From an uncultured Alphaproteobacteria bacterium (GTDB lineage Bacteria > Pseudomonadota > Alphaproteobacteria > RF32 > CAG-239): a stretch of DNA of 38,478 nt. The stretch is from positions 1 to 38,478 of the forward strand of contig CALXRR010000011.1 of NCBI GenBank assembly GCA_944390905.1, written 5' to 3'. Position 1 is the first letter of the stretch. Each line of letters opens with the position of its first letter. The notes under the pieces were generated by a model, which ran no database searches, was not told where the DNA came from, and saw only the letters and a program-made list of their open reading frames with translations. A program made the position numbers and the translations under genes. Positions 16,271 through 27,176 of this stretch are shown here, piece after piece.

Positions 16271-18535
16271 ATGAAAAAATTATATTTAGGCTCGTCTTTA
16301 TTAAGTTTATTGCTGGCTTTTGATGCACAAGCGGCTGATGTGTATGTGCGGGATATTCAGGTCGAGGGCTTGAAGCGTGTTGAAAACGAGACGGTGATGT
16401 CTTATTTGGATATTACGGAAGGTGGAACTGTCTCAGAAGAAAAGCTGAACGATGCCTTAAAGCAGCTGTATGCTACGGGATTGTTTGAAGATGTGGCTTT
16501 TAATGTGACACCGGATGGGACTTTGATGATTAATGTGATGGAAAGTCCGGTTATCGGTGAGCGATTGTTTGACGGAAACTCGGCGGTCGATACGGCAATG
16601 TTGGAGAGCGAAGTGCAATTGGCTCCGCGTTCTTCATTCAGCAAGGCCAAAGTGCAAGACGATGTGCAACGAATTTTGGAGGTATACAAACGTACCGGAC
16701 GTTATGCAGTGGTGGTTGAACCAAAAATTATTAAGCGTGAGAATAATACCGTCGATTTGATTTATGAAATTGATGAGGGGCCGTTAGCCAGTATTGATAA
16801 GGTTAATTTTATCGGCAATACTCATTATTCGGCCAGTGATTTGGAAGGCGAAATTATGAGTAAGGAAAGCCGCTGGTACCGAATCTTTTCCAGTGCGGAA
16901 AATTATGATGCTGAAAAAATCAATTATGATAAAGAGTTGTTGCGGCGTTTTTATTTGCGGCATGGATATGCTGATTTTCGCGTGGTTTCGGCGGTGGCGG
17001 AGTTGAGTGCCGATAAGTCGTCGTTTGTGTTGACTTATGTGTTGGATGAAGGGCCGCGTTATCAGGTTAGCGATATTGAAATAGTTTCAGAATTGAGCGG
17101 CGTCAATGGCGATATGGTTGCCGAATCCGTGTTGTTGGAAGAAGGTGAGTGGTATGATGCCGAAAAGGCTGAAAAGTCGGTTTTGGCCATTACCGAGGAG
17201 CTGGGGCAGAAAGGTTTTGCCTTTGTGGATGTTGAGCCGGAATTGGAACGCGATACTCCGAACGGAACGTTGAAACTGGTATTTAGAATTAAAGAAGGTG
17301 AGCGGGTATTTGTAAACCGTATCAATATTACCGGAAATGAGCGTACTGATGATGATGTTATTCGTCGTGAAATCAGAATCGATGAAGGTGATGCTTTTAA
17401 TGCTTCAAAAATTAAGGCGTCTAAACGTAATATTGAGAATTTGGATTATTTTAGCAAAGTGGATATTCAGACCGTGCCGACGAATGACGGTAATCAGGCT
17501 GATTTGGATGTTAAAGTTGAAGAAAAATCTACCGGTTATTTCAATGTGGGTATCGGATATTCTACAGTGAACGGTGCTTTGGTGCGTGCAGGTGTGACCG
17601 AAAATAACTTCCAAGGTCGCGGACAAAAATTGGGTCTGGATGTTGGTGTATCTCAGCGTGCTCAGGATTATAATGTAAACTTTACCGAGCCGTATTTTAT
17701 GGGGCGTCCGCTTAGTGCCGGTATTGATTTGTTCCATACTTCTGAGGACTATCAAGATGAAGGTTCTTATGATACACAATCAACCGGAGGGCGTTTGCGC
17801 TTGGGTTGGGATTATACTGATGATTTGTCTCAGTATGTTCGCTATACTTTACGCGAAGATAAAATTGAAGATGTGGCTGATGATGCTTCAATTTATATCA
17901 AGGAAGAAAAAGGTGATTATGTTGGATCTATCATTGGACAGACGTTGGTTTATGATAAGTTAGACAGCCAGATTAATCCGCGTGAAGGTTATTATTTGTC
18001 ATTTGGTAATGATGTGGCAGGTGCCGGTGGCGATGAGAAGTTCTTGCGCTTTGATGCGAAGGCTTATCGTTACTTTACAATCGCGGATTATTATACCTTT
18101 AAGTTCTTCTTGAACAGTGGTTATATTACCGGATATGGCGACAAGGATGTCCGCTTGATGAACCGTTACTTCCTTGGCGGATATAATATGCGTGGTTTTG
18201 AGTATGGCGGTATTGGTGCTCGTGATAAATTTACCGATGATGCTTTGGGCGGAAACTGGATGGTATATACCGGTGCGGAAATGTCGTTCCCGATGGGATT
18301 GGATGAACTTGGTATCAGAGGGCGTACGTTTGTGGATGTTGGTATGCTTGGTAAGCCTGATGATATTAACAGCCAGATTGTTGAGTATTCATCAACACCG
18401 CGTGTGGCTACCGGTGTCGGTTTGACATGGCAGTCGCCGATGGGCAATATCGCGATTGATTTTGCCGTACCTGTGGTTAAAGAAAGTTATGATAAGACCG
18501 AGGTATTCCGCTTGAACTTTGGTACGAATTTGTAA
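16271..18535 (+). CDS. bamA: outer membrane protein assembly factor BamA
   Basis: Omp85 protein of 754 residues that inserts beta-barrels into the outer membrane. The signal peptide is KKLYLGSSLLSLLLAFDAQA, with cleavage after AQA. POTRA-type repeats follow (YVRDIQVEGLKRVENETV; SIDKVNFIGNTHYSASDL; FVNRINITGNERTDDDVIRR). The barrel starts near KSTGYFNVGIGYS. The conserved lid-lock motif is present as FLGGYNMRGFEYGGIGARD. The protein ends in Leu where many end in Phe; a terminal FGTNL is still barrel-like. ATG 16271 is chosen over TTG 16265 because it gives a clean signal peptide. The chaperone gene skp/ompH, often next in Proteobacteria, is absent; lpxD follows directly. Confidence 0.97.
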   Translation: MKKLYLGSSLLSLLLAFDAQAADVYVRDIQVEGLKRVENETVMSYLDITEGGTVSEEKLNDALKQLYATGLFEDVAFNVTPDGTLMINVMESPVIGERLFDGNSAVDTAMLESEVQLAPRSSFSKAKVQDDVQRILEVYKRTGRYAVVVEPKIIKRENNTVDLIYEIDEGPLASIDKVNFIGNTHYSASDLEGEIMSKESRWYRIFSSAENYDAEKINYDKELLRRFYLRHGYADFRVVSAVAELSADKSSFVLTYVLDEGPRYQVSDIEIVSELSGVNGDMVAESVLLEEGEWYDAEKAEKSVLAITEELGQKGFAFVDVEPELERDTPNGTLKLVFRIKEGERVFVNRINITGNERTDDDVIRREIRIDEGDAFNASKIKASKRNIENLDYFSKVDIQTVPTNDGNQADLDVKVEEKSTGYFNVGIGYSTVNGALVRAGVTENNFQGRGQKLGLDVGVSQRAQDYNVNFTEPYFMGRPLSAGIDLFHTSEDYQDEGSYDTQSTGGRLRLGWDYTDDLSQYVRYTLREDKIEDVADDASIYIKEEKGDYVGSIIGQTLVYDKLDSQINPREGYYLSFGNDVAGAGGDEKFLRFDAKAYRYFTIADYYTFKFFLNSGYITGYGDKDVRLMNRYFLGGYNMRGFEYGGIGARDKFTDDALGGNWMVYTGAEMSFPMGLDELGIRGRTFVDVGMLGKPDDINSQIVEYSSTPRVATGVGLTWQSPMGNIAIDFAVPVVKESYDKTEVFRLNFGTNL

Positions 18536-18559
18536 AAAAATGCAGAAAGGGTGAATGCT

Positions 18560-19573
18560 ATGGTTGACAAGGCGTTCTTTAATAACAACGGGCCGTTTTC
18601 TTTGCAGCAGATTGCCGAGATTTGTGAGGCAAAGTTGACTGAGACTAGTAAACAGTCAGTGATGATTAATGATATTGCGGCGATGCTTGAAGCCGGTGAG
18701 GGTGAGATTTGTTTCTTTTATGATAAAAAAGTTAAAGAAAGTGCCGCTCAAATCAAGGCAACTGCTTGTGTTACAACTGAGGAGTTGAGTAGGTTTGTGC
18801 CGCAGACAACGACGCTTTTGATTGCTCAAAATCCTAAAATGGCTTATTTGAAGTTGGTGGAGACTTTTTATACCGAATATAAAATGAAACCGGATATTGC
18901 TTCAACTGCCAGAATCCATCCTTCGGCGATTATTGGGCAGGGAACGTATGTAGGTGATTATGCCGTTATCGGTGAAGGTGTTGCTATCGGTGAAAATTGT
19001 GTGATTGAACCTGGTGTTGTGATTGCTCGAGGATGCAAAATCGGTAATAACACGCGTATTGGTGCAAGTGCTTCAATATCTTATGCGATTGTTGGTGATA
19101 ACTGCTATATTTATACCGGAGCTCGTATCGGTCAGGATGGTTTTGGTTTTGTGATGGTTGAGGGGCAGCATAAGCGTATCCCGCAGGTGGGGCGTGTGAT
19201 TATTGGAAATAATGTTGAGATTGCTGCTAATACTTGTGTCGATCGCGGGGCTCTCGGGGATACGGTTATCGGTGACGGAACAAAAATTGATAACTTGGTA
19301 CAAGTGGCACATAATAATAAACTTGGTGTCGGTTGTATTTTGGTCTCACAGACGGGAATCGCCGGAAGCTGTACCTTTGGAAATTATGTGGTATGCGGTG
19401 GTCAAACAGGTTTTGCTGACCATTTGAATATTGGATCTCAGGCACAGGTGGCGTCGCAGTCGGGCGTGATGCGTGATGTTAATCCCGGTGAAGTGGTTAT
19501 GGGATATCCGGCGATTAAGTTTAATGATTTTATGCGTCAGGTTGCTTTGTTGCAGAAGAGTATTCATAGATAA
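18560..19573 (+). CDS. lpxD: UDP-3-O-acylglucosamine N-acyltransferase
   Basis: Lipid A enzyme of 337 residues adding the N-linked 3-hydroxyacyl chain to UDP-3-O-acyl-glucosamine. The N-terminal uridine-binding domain (FSLQQIAEICEAKL to about residue 100) is followed by a left-handed beta helix of hexapeptide repeats (IHPSAIIGQGTYVGDYAVIG). The catalytic His lies in LVQVAHNNKLG. ATG 18560 with AGAAAGG nine bases upstream is chosen over GTG 18551. Its presence implies an LPS-bearing outer membrane. fabZ follows 28 bases later. Confidence 0.96.
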   Translation: MVDKAFFNNNGPFSLQQIAEICEAKLTETSKQSVMINDIAAMLEAGEGEICFFYDKKVKESAAQIKATACVTTEELSRFVPQTTTLLIAQNPKMAYLKLVETFYTEYKMKPDIASTARIHPSAIIGQGTYVGDYAVIGEGVAIGENCVIEPGVVIARGCKIGNNTRIGASASISYAIVGDNCYIYTGARIGQDGFGFVMVEGQHKRIPQVGRVIIGNNVEIAANTCVDRGALGDTVIGDGTKIDNLVQVAHNNKLGVGCILVSQTGIAGSCTFGNYVVCGGQTGFADHLNIGSQAQVASQSGVMRDVNPGEVVMGYPAIKFNDFMRQVALLQKSIHR

Positions 19574-19601
19574 AGTTTGTTAATTGTAGAAGGAACTGAA
19601 A

Positions 19602-20051
19602 ATGTCTGAAAATAAAATTTATACCGTAGAAGAAATTATGGAAGTGTTGCCGCATCGCTATCCATTTTTGTTAGTGGATCGTTTGGAAGTTGAAGTACCT
19701 GGAGAGAAAGGTGTCGGCTTGAAAAATGTGACAATGAATGAAGAGTTTTTCCAAGGGCATTTCCCTGGAAATCCGGTGATGCCTGGGGTGCTGCAGATTG
19801 AGGCTATGGCTCAGACTGCCGGTGCTTTGGTGATGTTGAGTATGGAAGACTGCAAAGAGAAAAAAGCAGGGGTCTTCTTTATGTCAATCGACGGAGTTAA
19901 GTTCCGTAAACCGGTTAAACCAGGAGACCAGCTTCGTATGCATGTAGAAAAGATTAAAGAACGCGGGAAAGTGTTTGTATTCCGTGGTGAATCTATGGTC
20001 GATGGTAAAGTGGTGTCGGAAGCTGAATTTACAGCGATGATTGTTAAATAG
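19602..20051 (+). CDS. fabZ: 3-hydroxyacyl-ACP dehydratase FabZ
   Basis: Hot-dog-fold enzyme of 149 residues that dehydrates 3-hydroxyacyl-ACP in fatty acid synthesis. LPHRYPFLLVDRLEV opens the domain. His53 in GHFPGNPVMPG and Glu67 in LQIEAMAQ form the catalytic pair. FMSIDGVKFRKPVKPGDQL is also typical. It closes the envelope run. In most Alphaproteobacteria lpxA and lpxB come next; here a terminator follows instead. FabZ and LpxD draw on the same 3-hydroxyacyl-ACP pool, which explains their linkage. Confidence 0.97.
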   Translation: MSENKIYTVEEIMEVLPHRYPFLLVDRLEVEVPGEKGVGLKNVTMNEEFFQGHFPGNPVMPGVLQIEAMAQTAGALVMLSMEDCKEKKAGVFFMSIDGVKFRKPVKPGDQLRMHVEKIKERGKVFVFRGESMVDGKVVSEAEFTAMIVK

Positions 20052-20074
20052 TTAATATACATCTCTGAAAAGTT

Positions 20075-20114
20075 AAAAAAGGCAAAGAGGAAGTGTTTTT
20101 TCTTTGCCTTTTTT
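20075..20114 (+). terminator. intrinsic terminator after fabZ
   Basis: AAAAAAGGCAAAG (20075-20087) pairs with CTTTGCCTTTTTT (20102-20114) around a 14-base loop. The stem itself carries the T-run. It ends the pyrH-to-fabZ run before the atp operon. Confidence 0.85.
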
Positions 20115-20254
20115 GCGGAATAAAAGAGAGATGCTAAAAATTGTGGGTAAGTGGGTCAAGAAAGTTTTTTTTACAACAGAATCTTAATAAATTAGAAACT
20201 AATTGAGGATATATTCTAACCAATCTTTTTTAACGATTTCAGAGTGATAGAATC

Positions 20255-20809
20255 TTGAAAACCGAATCAAAATTTAAAATTGCTTCCAGATATGCCGAGG
20301 CCTTGTATAAAGGGGCTGAGCAAGATGGTGATGTGCGCCATGTCATGGATGATATGGAAGCTTTGCGAATCAATTTGGCTGGTGATGCCCAGACCATGAA
20401 GTATTTGGCTAATCCTTTGTGGAGTGTAGAGGATAAAAAAGATGCTTTGAATCAAGTGGCAAAAAAGTTGAAACTCTCTCAAGAAACATTGCGCTGTTTG
20501 TATTTGATTGCGGAGCGGAATCGTTTTGCCGAGTTGGGGCTTATTCTTGATGACTTTTGCCATACATATTATGAAAAACATGATATCGTTGAGGTGAAGG
20601 TTGAGACGGTTAAGCCCTTAACCAAAACTCAAGATGAAAAGCTGAAAGCTAATTTGGAAAAAATGTTAGCTAAAAAGGTGTTGATTGAATATCGTGTAAA
20701 CCCTGAAATATTGGGCGGATTGGTTGTCTCTTATGGATCGGATATGATTGATGATTCAATCTGCGGAAAGTTAAACCGTTTGGAAAATCTAATGAAAGGT
20801 GGACAATAA
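20255..20809 (+). CDS. atpH: F1F0 ATP synthase delta subunit
   Basis: Stalk subunit of 184 residues linking F1 to the F0 b-subunits. [17 protein letters not shown] is the N-terminal family signature. The C-terminal [19 protein letters not shown] and [18 protein letters not shown] are also typical. No ATG precedes the conserved N-terminus in frame, so TTG 20255 is taken as start. It leads the order atpHAGDC, the alphaproteobacterial F1 operon with F0 genes encoded elsewhere. Its stop overlaps the atpA start by one base (TAATG). Confidence 0.94.
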   Translation: MKTESKFKIASRYAEALYKGAEQDGDVRHVMDDMEALRINLAGDAQTMKYLANPLWSVEDKKDALNQVAKKLKLSQETLRCLYLIAERNRFAELGLILDDFCHTYYEKHDIVEVKVETVKPLTKTQDEKLKANLEKMLAKKVLIEYRVNPEILGGLVVSYGSDMIDDSICGKLNRLENLMKGGQ

Positions 20810-22359
20810 TGTCGGTAGCTGCCAGTGAAATATCTTCTATCATTAAAGACAAAATTGTAAACGCCGATGTCGATTTGGACGTATCAGAGGTCGGTCAGGT
20901 TTTGTCGGTCGGTGACGGAATTGCCCGTGTATATGGCTTGGATAAAGTTCAGGCTAATGAGATGGTCGAGTTCGAATCCGGGGTTAAAGGTATGGCTTTG
21001 AACCTGGAAGAGGATAATGTCGGTGTTGTTATTTTCGGATCGGACGAGTTTATTAAAGAAGGTGATACCGTTAAACGTACTGATAAAATCGTGAGCGTGC
21101 CGGTCGGTACGGAGTTGCTCGGGCGCGTGGTAGATGCTTTGGGCGAACCTATTGACGGTAAAGGTCCGATTAAGGCTAAAAAATTTAGTACTTCAGAAAT
21201 TAAGGCTCCGGGGATTATTGCTCGTAAGAGCGTACATGAACCGGTACAGACCGGATTAAAAATTATTGACTCTTTGATTCCTATCGGAAGAGGGCAACGT
21301 GAGTTGATTATCGGTGACAGACAGACCGGTAAAACTTCAATTATCTTGGATACAATCATTAATCAAAAGGCGGTTAATGATGCAGCTAAGTCTGAAAAAG
21401 ACAAAATGTATTGTATCTATGTTGCTATTGGGCAGAAGCGTTCTACCGTGGCGCAAGTGGTTAAAACTTTGAAAGACTACGGTGCTATGGACTATACTAT
21501 CGTGGTTGCGGCTACCGCATCTGATCCGGCTCCGATGCAGTTTATTGCTCCGTATTCCGGATGCGCTATGGGCGAGTTCTTCCGTGATAACGGTATGCAT
21601 GCTACTATCTTTTATGATGACTTGTCCAAACAGGCTACGGCGTATCGTCAGATGTCGTTGTTGCTCCGTCGTCCGCCTGGGCGTGAAGCTTATCCGGGTG
21701 ATGTTTTCTATTTGCACTCTCGTTTGTTGGAACGTGCTGCAAAAATGAGTGATGAAAATGGTGCCGGCTCTTTGACCGCTTTGCCGGTAATCGAAACTCA
21801 GGCTGGTGATGTGTCTGCTTATATTCCGACTAATGTGATTTCGATTACTGACGGACAGATCTTTTTGGAAAGCTCTTTGTTCTATCAGGGTGTGCGTCCT
21901 GCCGTTAACGTTGGTATTTCGGTTAGTCGTGTGGGATCTGCCGCTCAGATTAAGGCGATGAAACAAGTGGCCGGAAAAATTAAGCTCGATTTGGCTCAAT
22001 ATCGTGAAATGGCAGCGTTTGCTCAGTTCGCTTCGGATTTGGATCCGGCTACAAAGCAGATGTTAGCCCGTGGTGAGCGTTTAACCGAGTTGCTGAAACA
22101 GCCGGTCTATCACCCAATGCCTGTTGAAGATGAAGTCGTTTCTATCTTCGCCGGTGTAAGAGGTTTCTTAGACCAGATTAAAGTAAGCGAGATTAAAGGG
22201 TTTGAGGCTAAGGTATTGAGTGATATTAAAGCCAATTATCCCGAGTTTTTACAGGAAATTCGCAATACTCATGTGATTTCTGATGAACTGGATAAAAAGA
22301 TGACTGACTTCTTTGAGAAGTTTACATCTGATTATCTTAACGAATCTAAGGCAGCGTAA
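20809..22359 (+). CDS. atpA: F1F0 ATP synthase alpha subunit
   Basis: Non-catalytic nucleotide-binding subunit of 516 residues. Walker A is GDRQTGKTS within [20 protein letters not shown]. The N-terminal [20 protein letters not shown] beta-barrel and the signature [17 protein letters not shown] near the C-terminal third are intact. Length matches the family. It is coupled to atpH by a one-base overlap and followed by atpG after nine bases. Confidence 0.98.
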   Translation: MSVAASEISSIIKDKIVNADVDLDVSEVGQVLSVGDGIARVYGLDKVQANEMVEFESGVKGMALNLEEDNVGVVIFGSDEFIKEGDTVKRTDKIVSVPVGTELLGRVVDALGEPIDGKGPIKAKKFSTSEIKAPGIIARKSVHEPVQTGLKIIDSLIPIGRGQRELIIGDRQTGKTSIILDTIINQKAVNDAAKSEKDKMYCIYVAIGQKRSTVAQVVKTLKDYGAMDYTIVVAATASDPAPMQFIAPYSGCAMGEFFRDNGMHATIFYDDLSKQATAYRQMSLLLRRPPGREAYPGDVFYLHSRLLERAAKMSDENGAGSLTALPVIETQAGDVSAYIPTNVISITDGQIFLESSLFYQGVRPAVNVGISVSRVGSAAQIKAMKQVAGKIKLDLAQYREMAAFAQFASDLDPATKQMLARGERLTELLKQPVYHPMPVEDEVVSIFAGVRGFLDQIKVSEIKGFEAKVLSDIKANYPEFLQEIRNTHVISDELDKKMTDFFEKFTSDYLNESKAA

Positions 22360-22368
22360 GGAGTTGTT

Positions 22369-23289
22369 ATGGCCGGGTTAAAAGAGCTCAGAACTCGTAT
22401 CGAGGCAGTCAAGTCTACCAAAAAAATCACTTCGGCGATGAAAATGGTGGCCGCCGCAGGATTGCGTCGGGCTCAGGGCTTGATTGATAAAAGTGCTGCT
22501 TATAAAAACAGCTTGTTGTCTTCGGCTCGGCGGACGGCTTTGGATTTGAAACTAGAAGAAGCTGCCGGTAAAAACACCCAACCTTATTCGAAGTTGATGA
22601 CCGGAAACGGAAACCAGAATGTGTACCGCTTGTTGGTCATCTCTTCTGATAAGGGATTGTGCGGAAGCTACAATGCGGCGGTGGCTAAAGTGGCAAAGTC
22701 TAGGATTAAAGAGTTGCAGGATGAGGGCAAAACCGTACAGATATTTTGTATTGGTAAAAAAGCCCGAGAACTGTTGAAACGTCAATTTGCTGATTTGATT
22801 ATCGGAAGCGTGGAAGGAATTGCTCGTAAAGGGGCTGATTTCCACGAGGCTTTGGATATTTTAACCCCTAATCTAGAGGCTTTTGAAAAAGCTGAAGTCG
22901 GGCAGGTCGAAATTGTCGGCAGTATCTTTAAATCGGCTATCAGCCGCGTTATTGAACCCAGAGTTTTGTTGCCGGTGAAGTTGGAGGTTGAAACTGAAAC
23001 TCCGGATGCGGCACCGATTAATTTGGTGAATAATGCTTTTTATGATTATGAGCCGGATAAAGCAGAGATGCTGGAAGCTCTAATCCTGATGCTGGTTAAA
23101 GCCGAGATGTTTGATGCTATTGCTCAGGCTCAGGCTTCAGAGCAGGGGGCGCGTATGGCTTCTATGGATAGTGCAACCAGAAATGCTTCGGAGATGATTT
23201 CTAAGCTGACATTGCGCTATAATGGTTTGCGTCAAACGGCGATTACAACCGAGTTGACGGAAATTATTTCCGGTGCCGAGGCTATATAA
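22369..23289 (+). CDS. atpG: F1F0 ATP synthase gamma subunit
   Basis: Rotor-shaft subunit of 306 residues. The N-terminal coiled coil begins GLKELRTRIEAVKSTKKITS followed by AMKMVAAAGLRRAQ. The Rossmann-like middle has ISSDKGLCGSYNAAVAK. The C-terminal helix ends with the signature MDSATRNASEMISKLTLRYN. Length is usual. It sits between atpA and atpD as expected. Confidence 0.97.
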   Translation: MAGLKELRTRIEAVKSTKKITSAMKMVAAAGLRRAQGLIDKSAAYKNSLLSSARRTALDLKLEEAAGKNTQPYSKLMTGNGNQNVYRLLVISSDKGLCGSYNAAVAKVAKSRIKELQDEGKTVQIFCIGKKARELLKRQFADLIIGSVEGIARKGADFHEALDILTPNLEAFEKAEVGQVEIVGSIFKSAISRVIEPRVLLPVKLEVETETPDAAPINLVNNAFYDYEPDKAEMLEALILMLVKAEMFDAIAQAQASEQGARMASMDSATRNASEMISKLTLRYNGLRQTAITTELTEIISGAEAI

Positions 23290-23320
23290 GTTTTATATTA
23301 TTTTTATCGTTTCTAAATGA

Positions 23321-24877
<1,557 letters not shown>

Positions 24878-24904
24878 GCTGTGGGAAGGCAATAAAGGAG
24901 GGGT

Positions 24905-25285
24905 ATGATGTCTGGAGTAACGTTAAAATTGATGCAACCGGCAAAGGCTTTGGCTGATGAGCAGGCTGCAAAGATTGTTTTGCCGGCGATGAAAGGCGAT
25001 TTGACGGTACTTCCAAGCCGTGCCCCTTTGTCGTTGTTGCTACGAAACGGTCAGATACGTTTGCTTGATGCGGATAATCGGATTATTGGGCGGTATTTTG
25101 TGCAAGGAGGGGTGGTGAATGCGGCGGCTGATGTATGTCAGGTGTCTTCACCCAGAATTGAAAATGCCGAAGATATGACGCCGGAGAAAGCTCGTGAGCT
25201 GGCAGTTAGTGCTCCCAAGCAGGAAGACCGAGACTATTATCAGATGGTAGTTGATGAGTTTAATCTCTTCGGAATGGTAAAGTAA
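24905..25285 (+). CDS. atpC: F1F0 ATP synthase epsilon subunit
   Basis: Small F1 subunit of 126 residues that couples rotation and can inhibit hydrolysis. The N-terminal beta-sandwich has LKLMQPAKALADEQAAKIVL, GDLTVLPSRAPL and RYFVQGGVVNAAADVCQV. The short C-terminal part (TPEKARELAVSAPKQEDRD) is reduced relative to the two-helix inhibitory domain of E. coli. ATG 24905 and ATG 24908 both follow AGGAGGGG; 24908 has the better spacing. It ends the atp operon, and a strong terminator follows. Confidence 0.92.
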   Translation: MMSGVTLKLMQPAKALADEQAAKIVLPAMKGDLTVLPSRAPLSLLLRNGQIRLLDADNRIIGRYFVQGGVVNAAADVCQVSSPRIENAEDMTPEKARELAVSAPKQEDRDYYQMVVDEFNLFGMVK

Positions 25286-25305
25286 AAATTTCAGAAGAGA
25301 GAATA

Positions 25306-25334
25306 AGAGGCTAATTTAAAGCCTCTTTTTTTTT
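25306..25334 (+). terminator. intrinsic terminator of the atp operon
   Basis: AGAGGCT (25306-25312) pairs with AGCCTCT (25320-25326), followed by a run of T. It lies 20 bases after the atpC stop. Confidence 0.85.
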
Positions 25335-25338
25335 GAAT

Positions 25339-25374
25339 CAAAAAAACGCATCGCTCAAGAGGGCGGTGCGTTTT
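25339..25374 (-). terminator. intrinsic terminator of the 187-residue lipoprotein gene
   Basis: On the minus strand AAAACGCA (25367-25374) pairs with TGCGTTTT (25343-25350), with inner CGC/GCG pairs, and TTTTTT follows. It lies just past the stop of the lipoprotein gene at 25384, back to back with the atp terminator. Confidence 0.75.
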
Positions 25375-25383
25375 GATGATAAT

Positions 25384-25947
25384 TCAGAGATAAGGATTTT
25401 CACTATCGGGATAAAAGCCCAAGAGTTGATATCGATATTCTTTTTTGTAGCCGTTAGCAAATTCAACCTCGATAAAAATTATCTGATTGGTTGCGTTAGC
25501 TGCATAGCTGTTTTTGAGGTGCAGGGTGTATTCTCCTTGCAGGGGTTTGCACCATTGGACAATGCAGAAGCTTTTTTGTTGGCGGGGAAGTTTTAGCTGT
25601 AAAGCATAAATCAAAGGCTCGGTCTTGGAGGCGTTGCGATTGATTTGATAGTAAGCGTTGCGGTAGGCATTGGTGGGACCCAATATCTTGATTACGCTGT
25701 CAATTTGGCTATACAAACCGTTAAAGATAAATTCTTTAGAGGTATAACTCCCGTTTTCAAAAAGGCTGTCTACGCGAACCTTGGAGCCTCCGTCAGGCAA
25801 AGGTGAATAATGCATCAGCGGTACTTGTGAGTTGGTACGAAAGATGATTATGCTGTCGTTGTTGACGAAGATTTGTTCAGGTTGCGAGTTGAAATTGCAA
25901 GCACTCATGCTGACAAGTGTCAGCAGCAGAAAAATAATATGCTTCAT
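25384..25947 (-). CDS. putative lipoprotein, unknown function
   Basis: Protein of 187 residues with a lipoprotein signal peptide: KHIIFLLLTLVSMSAC, a lipobox ending in Cys17, then NFNSQPEQ. The mature part is mostly beta-strand, with IFVNNDSIIIFRTNSQVPL, LYSQIDSVIKILGPTNAYR and a Tyr-rich C-terminal YKKEYRYQLLGFYPD. I recognise no family. The leader and the beta-rich mature domain look like Bacteroidales lipoproteins rather than typical alphaproteobacterial ones; this is an impression from style, not a match. It has its own terminator, and another terminator separates it from the lipoprotein gene upstream. Confidence 0.7.
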   Translation of the reverse strand: MKHIIFLLLTLVSMSACNFNSQPEQIFVNNDSIIIFRTNSQVPLMHYSPLPDGGSKVRVDSLFENGSYTSKEFIFNGLYSQIDSVIKILGPTNAYRNAYYQINRNASKTEPLIYALQLKLPRQQKSFCIVQWCKPLQGEYTLHLKNSYAANATNQIIFIEVEFANGYKKEYRYQLLGFYPDSENPYL

Positions 25948-25963
25948 AATGATACAAAAAATT

Positions 25964-25999
25964 AAAAAACAGCTCGGTTAAAACTTTAACCGAACTGTT
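25964..25999 (-). terminator. intrinsic terminator of the 340-residue lipoprotein gene
   Basis: On the minus strand AACAGTTCGGTTAAA (25985-25999) pairs with TTTAACCGAGCTGTT (25968-25982) with one wobble, followed by TTTTTT at 25964-25969. It separates the two lipoprotein genes. Confidence 0.75.
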
Positions 26000-26010
26000 A
26001 AGATTAGACA

Positions 26011-27033
26011 TTAATTGATTGCTATTCCTGAAATTACTATCGGGGCTCCGTAGAGCTCGGTATGGCGCTTGTCCTTTAAGATAACCTTTATCATATTATC
26101 CATCAGCACCGGCTCAGAGTCAATGCGCTGGGCTTTGGCTTTTTCAGCGGTCATCGGAAATTGCATGATGCCTAAGGTCGAGCCGTTATCAAGGCACAAG
26201 GAGGTACCTTTGGCGGTAGAGGAAACTTCTCTCCAAGAGCGATCATCAAAATATTGTAAAGTCGGAGCTTGGTGAGAAAATCGCCCATAGACATAGAATG
26301 TTTCATCTTGTCCGGGGCCTTTGGCATCTTTGATGGTTACCAGAGAGCGACCGTCTTGATTATCTTGGCAGATAATTTGAGGCTCTGCTCCGTAGCAGGG
26401 GAACATCATAAGGGTATCTTTGCTGGGCTGTAAGCACTCGGCAAACGGCGGCATCAGAGATTCCACATTATGAGTGAATACCGGTTCAAGCTTGTTGGTT
26501 GGTTGATACATCGGTACTAAAAATATGCGCAGGCGATTAAACTTGTAAGTCCCGACAAATGTGTATTTAAATCCTGATTTGTTTACATTTGGAACATAAG
26601 TTATGCCTTGGGCATATTTTATCTGGCCGCGGCGAGCCAAAAAGTTTGGTTCCTTGGAGACCAAAAAGGTCAGAATGGCACCATTAGCCTTTTGGAGCGC
26701 GATACCTTTGACGTCTGGGGCTACAACCAGTTCGTTGCGCCATCCGAGCATCTCATAAACCTCAAATTGTTTGATGTTATGGGTGCTGTCCTTGAGGGTG
26801 ATATTGATATCGTTGTAGGCATCAAAGTCATATTTTTCCCTCATGGGAAAGCGGAACGAGTCAAAGTTGTCAGCGACAACAACCAAGTGATTCCTGACAG
26901 ACATTGGATTAGACATCCGGTAATTACCAAAAGTCAAAATCGTGTCAGAAGTGATTTCGACATTTTCGCCATTTGAGCCGCAAGAGGTTAATACGGCAAC
27001 CAATGCCATGAAAATAAATAATAATCTTTTCAT
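26011..27033 (-). CDS. putative lipoprotein, unknown function
   Basis: Protein of 340 residues. It starts MKRLLFIFMALVAVLTSC, with a clean lipobox at VLTSC, then GSNGENVEIT. The mature part is beta-rich, without recognisable catalytic motifs (ITLKDSTHNIKQFEVYEMLG, FLVSKEPNFLARRG, YFDDRSWREVSSTAKGTSLC). An in-frame start 18 codons upstream would bury the signal peptide, so 27033 is preferred. No Shine-Dalgarno site is visible; the leader is A/T-rich. Like the neighbouring lipoprotein it looks Bacteroidales-like in style and stands between housekeeping units (atp and murF), so lateral gain is possible. Function unknown. Confidence 0.7.
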   Translation of the reverse strand: MKRLLFIFMALVAVLTSCGSNGENVEITSDTILTFGNYRMSNPMSVRNHLVVVADNFDSFRFPMREKYDFDAYNDINITLKDSTHNIKQFEVYEMLGWRNELVVAPDVKGIALQKANGAILTFLVSKEPNFLARRGQIKYAQGITYVPNVNKSGFKYTFVGTYKFNRLRIFLVPMYQPTNKLEPVFTHNVESLMPPFAECLQPSKDTLMMFPCYGAEPQIICQDNQDGRSLVTIKDAKGPGQDETFYVYGRFSHQAPTLQYFDDRSWREVSSTAKGTSLCLDNGSTLGIMQFPMTAEKAKAQRIDSEPVLMDNMIKVILKDKRHTELYGAPIVISGIAIN

Positions 27034-27176
27034 AATTTTTTTGTTTTTTAGTGAATAATAATAATTAATTGGACAAAATATTAGCATATTTATTTTTGTT
27101 TTGCAAGCGTTGTTTTAAACACTAAATTTATTTTTTGTGTTATATAATATGCCGATAACTGAAGAATGAGGAAAAA

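Noticed and set aside
20115..20254. A defined promoter for the atp operon
   Set aside because: The region is AT-rich with several weak boxes, but no pair had convincing sequence and spacing.
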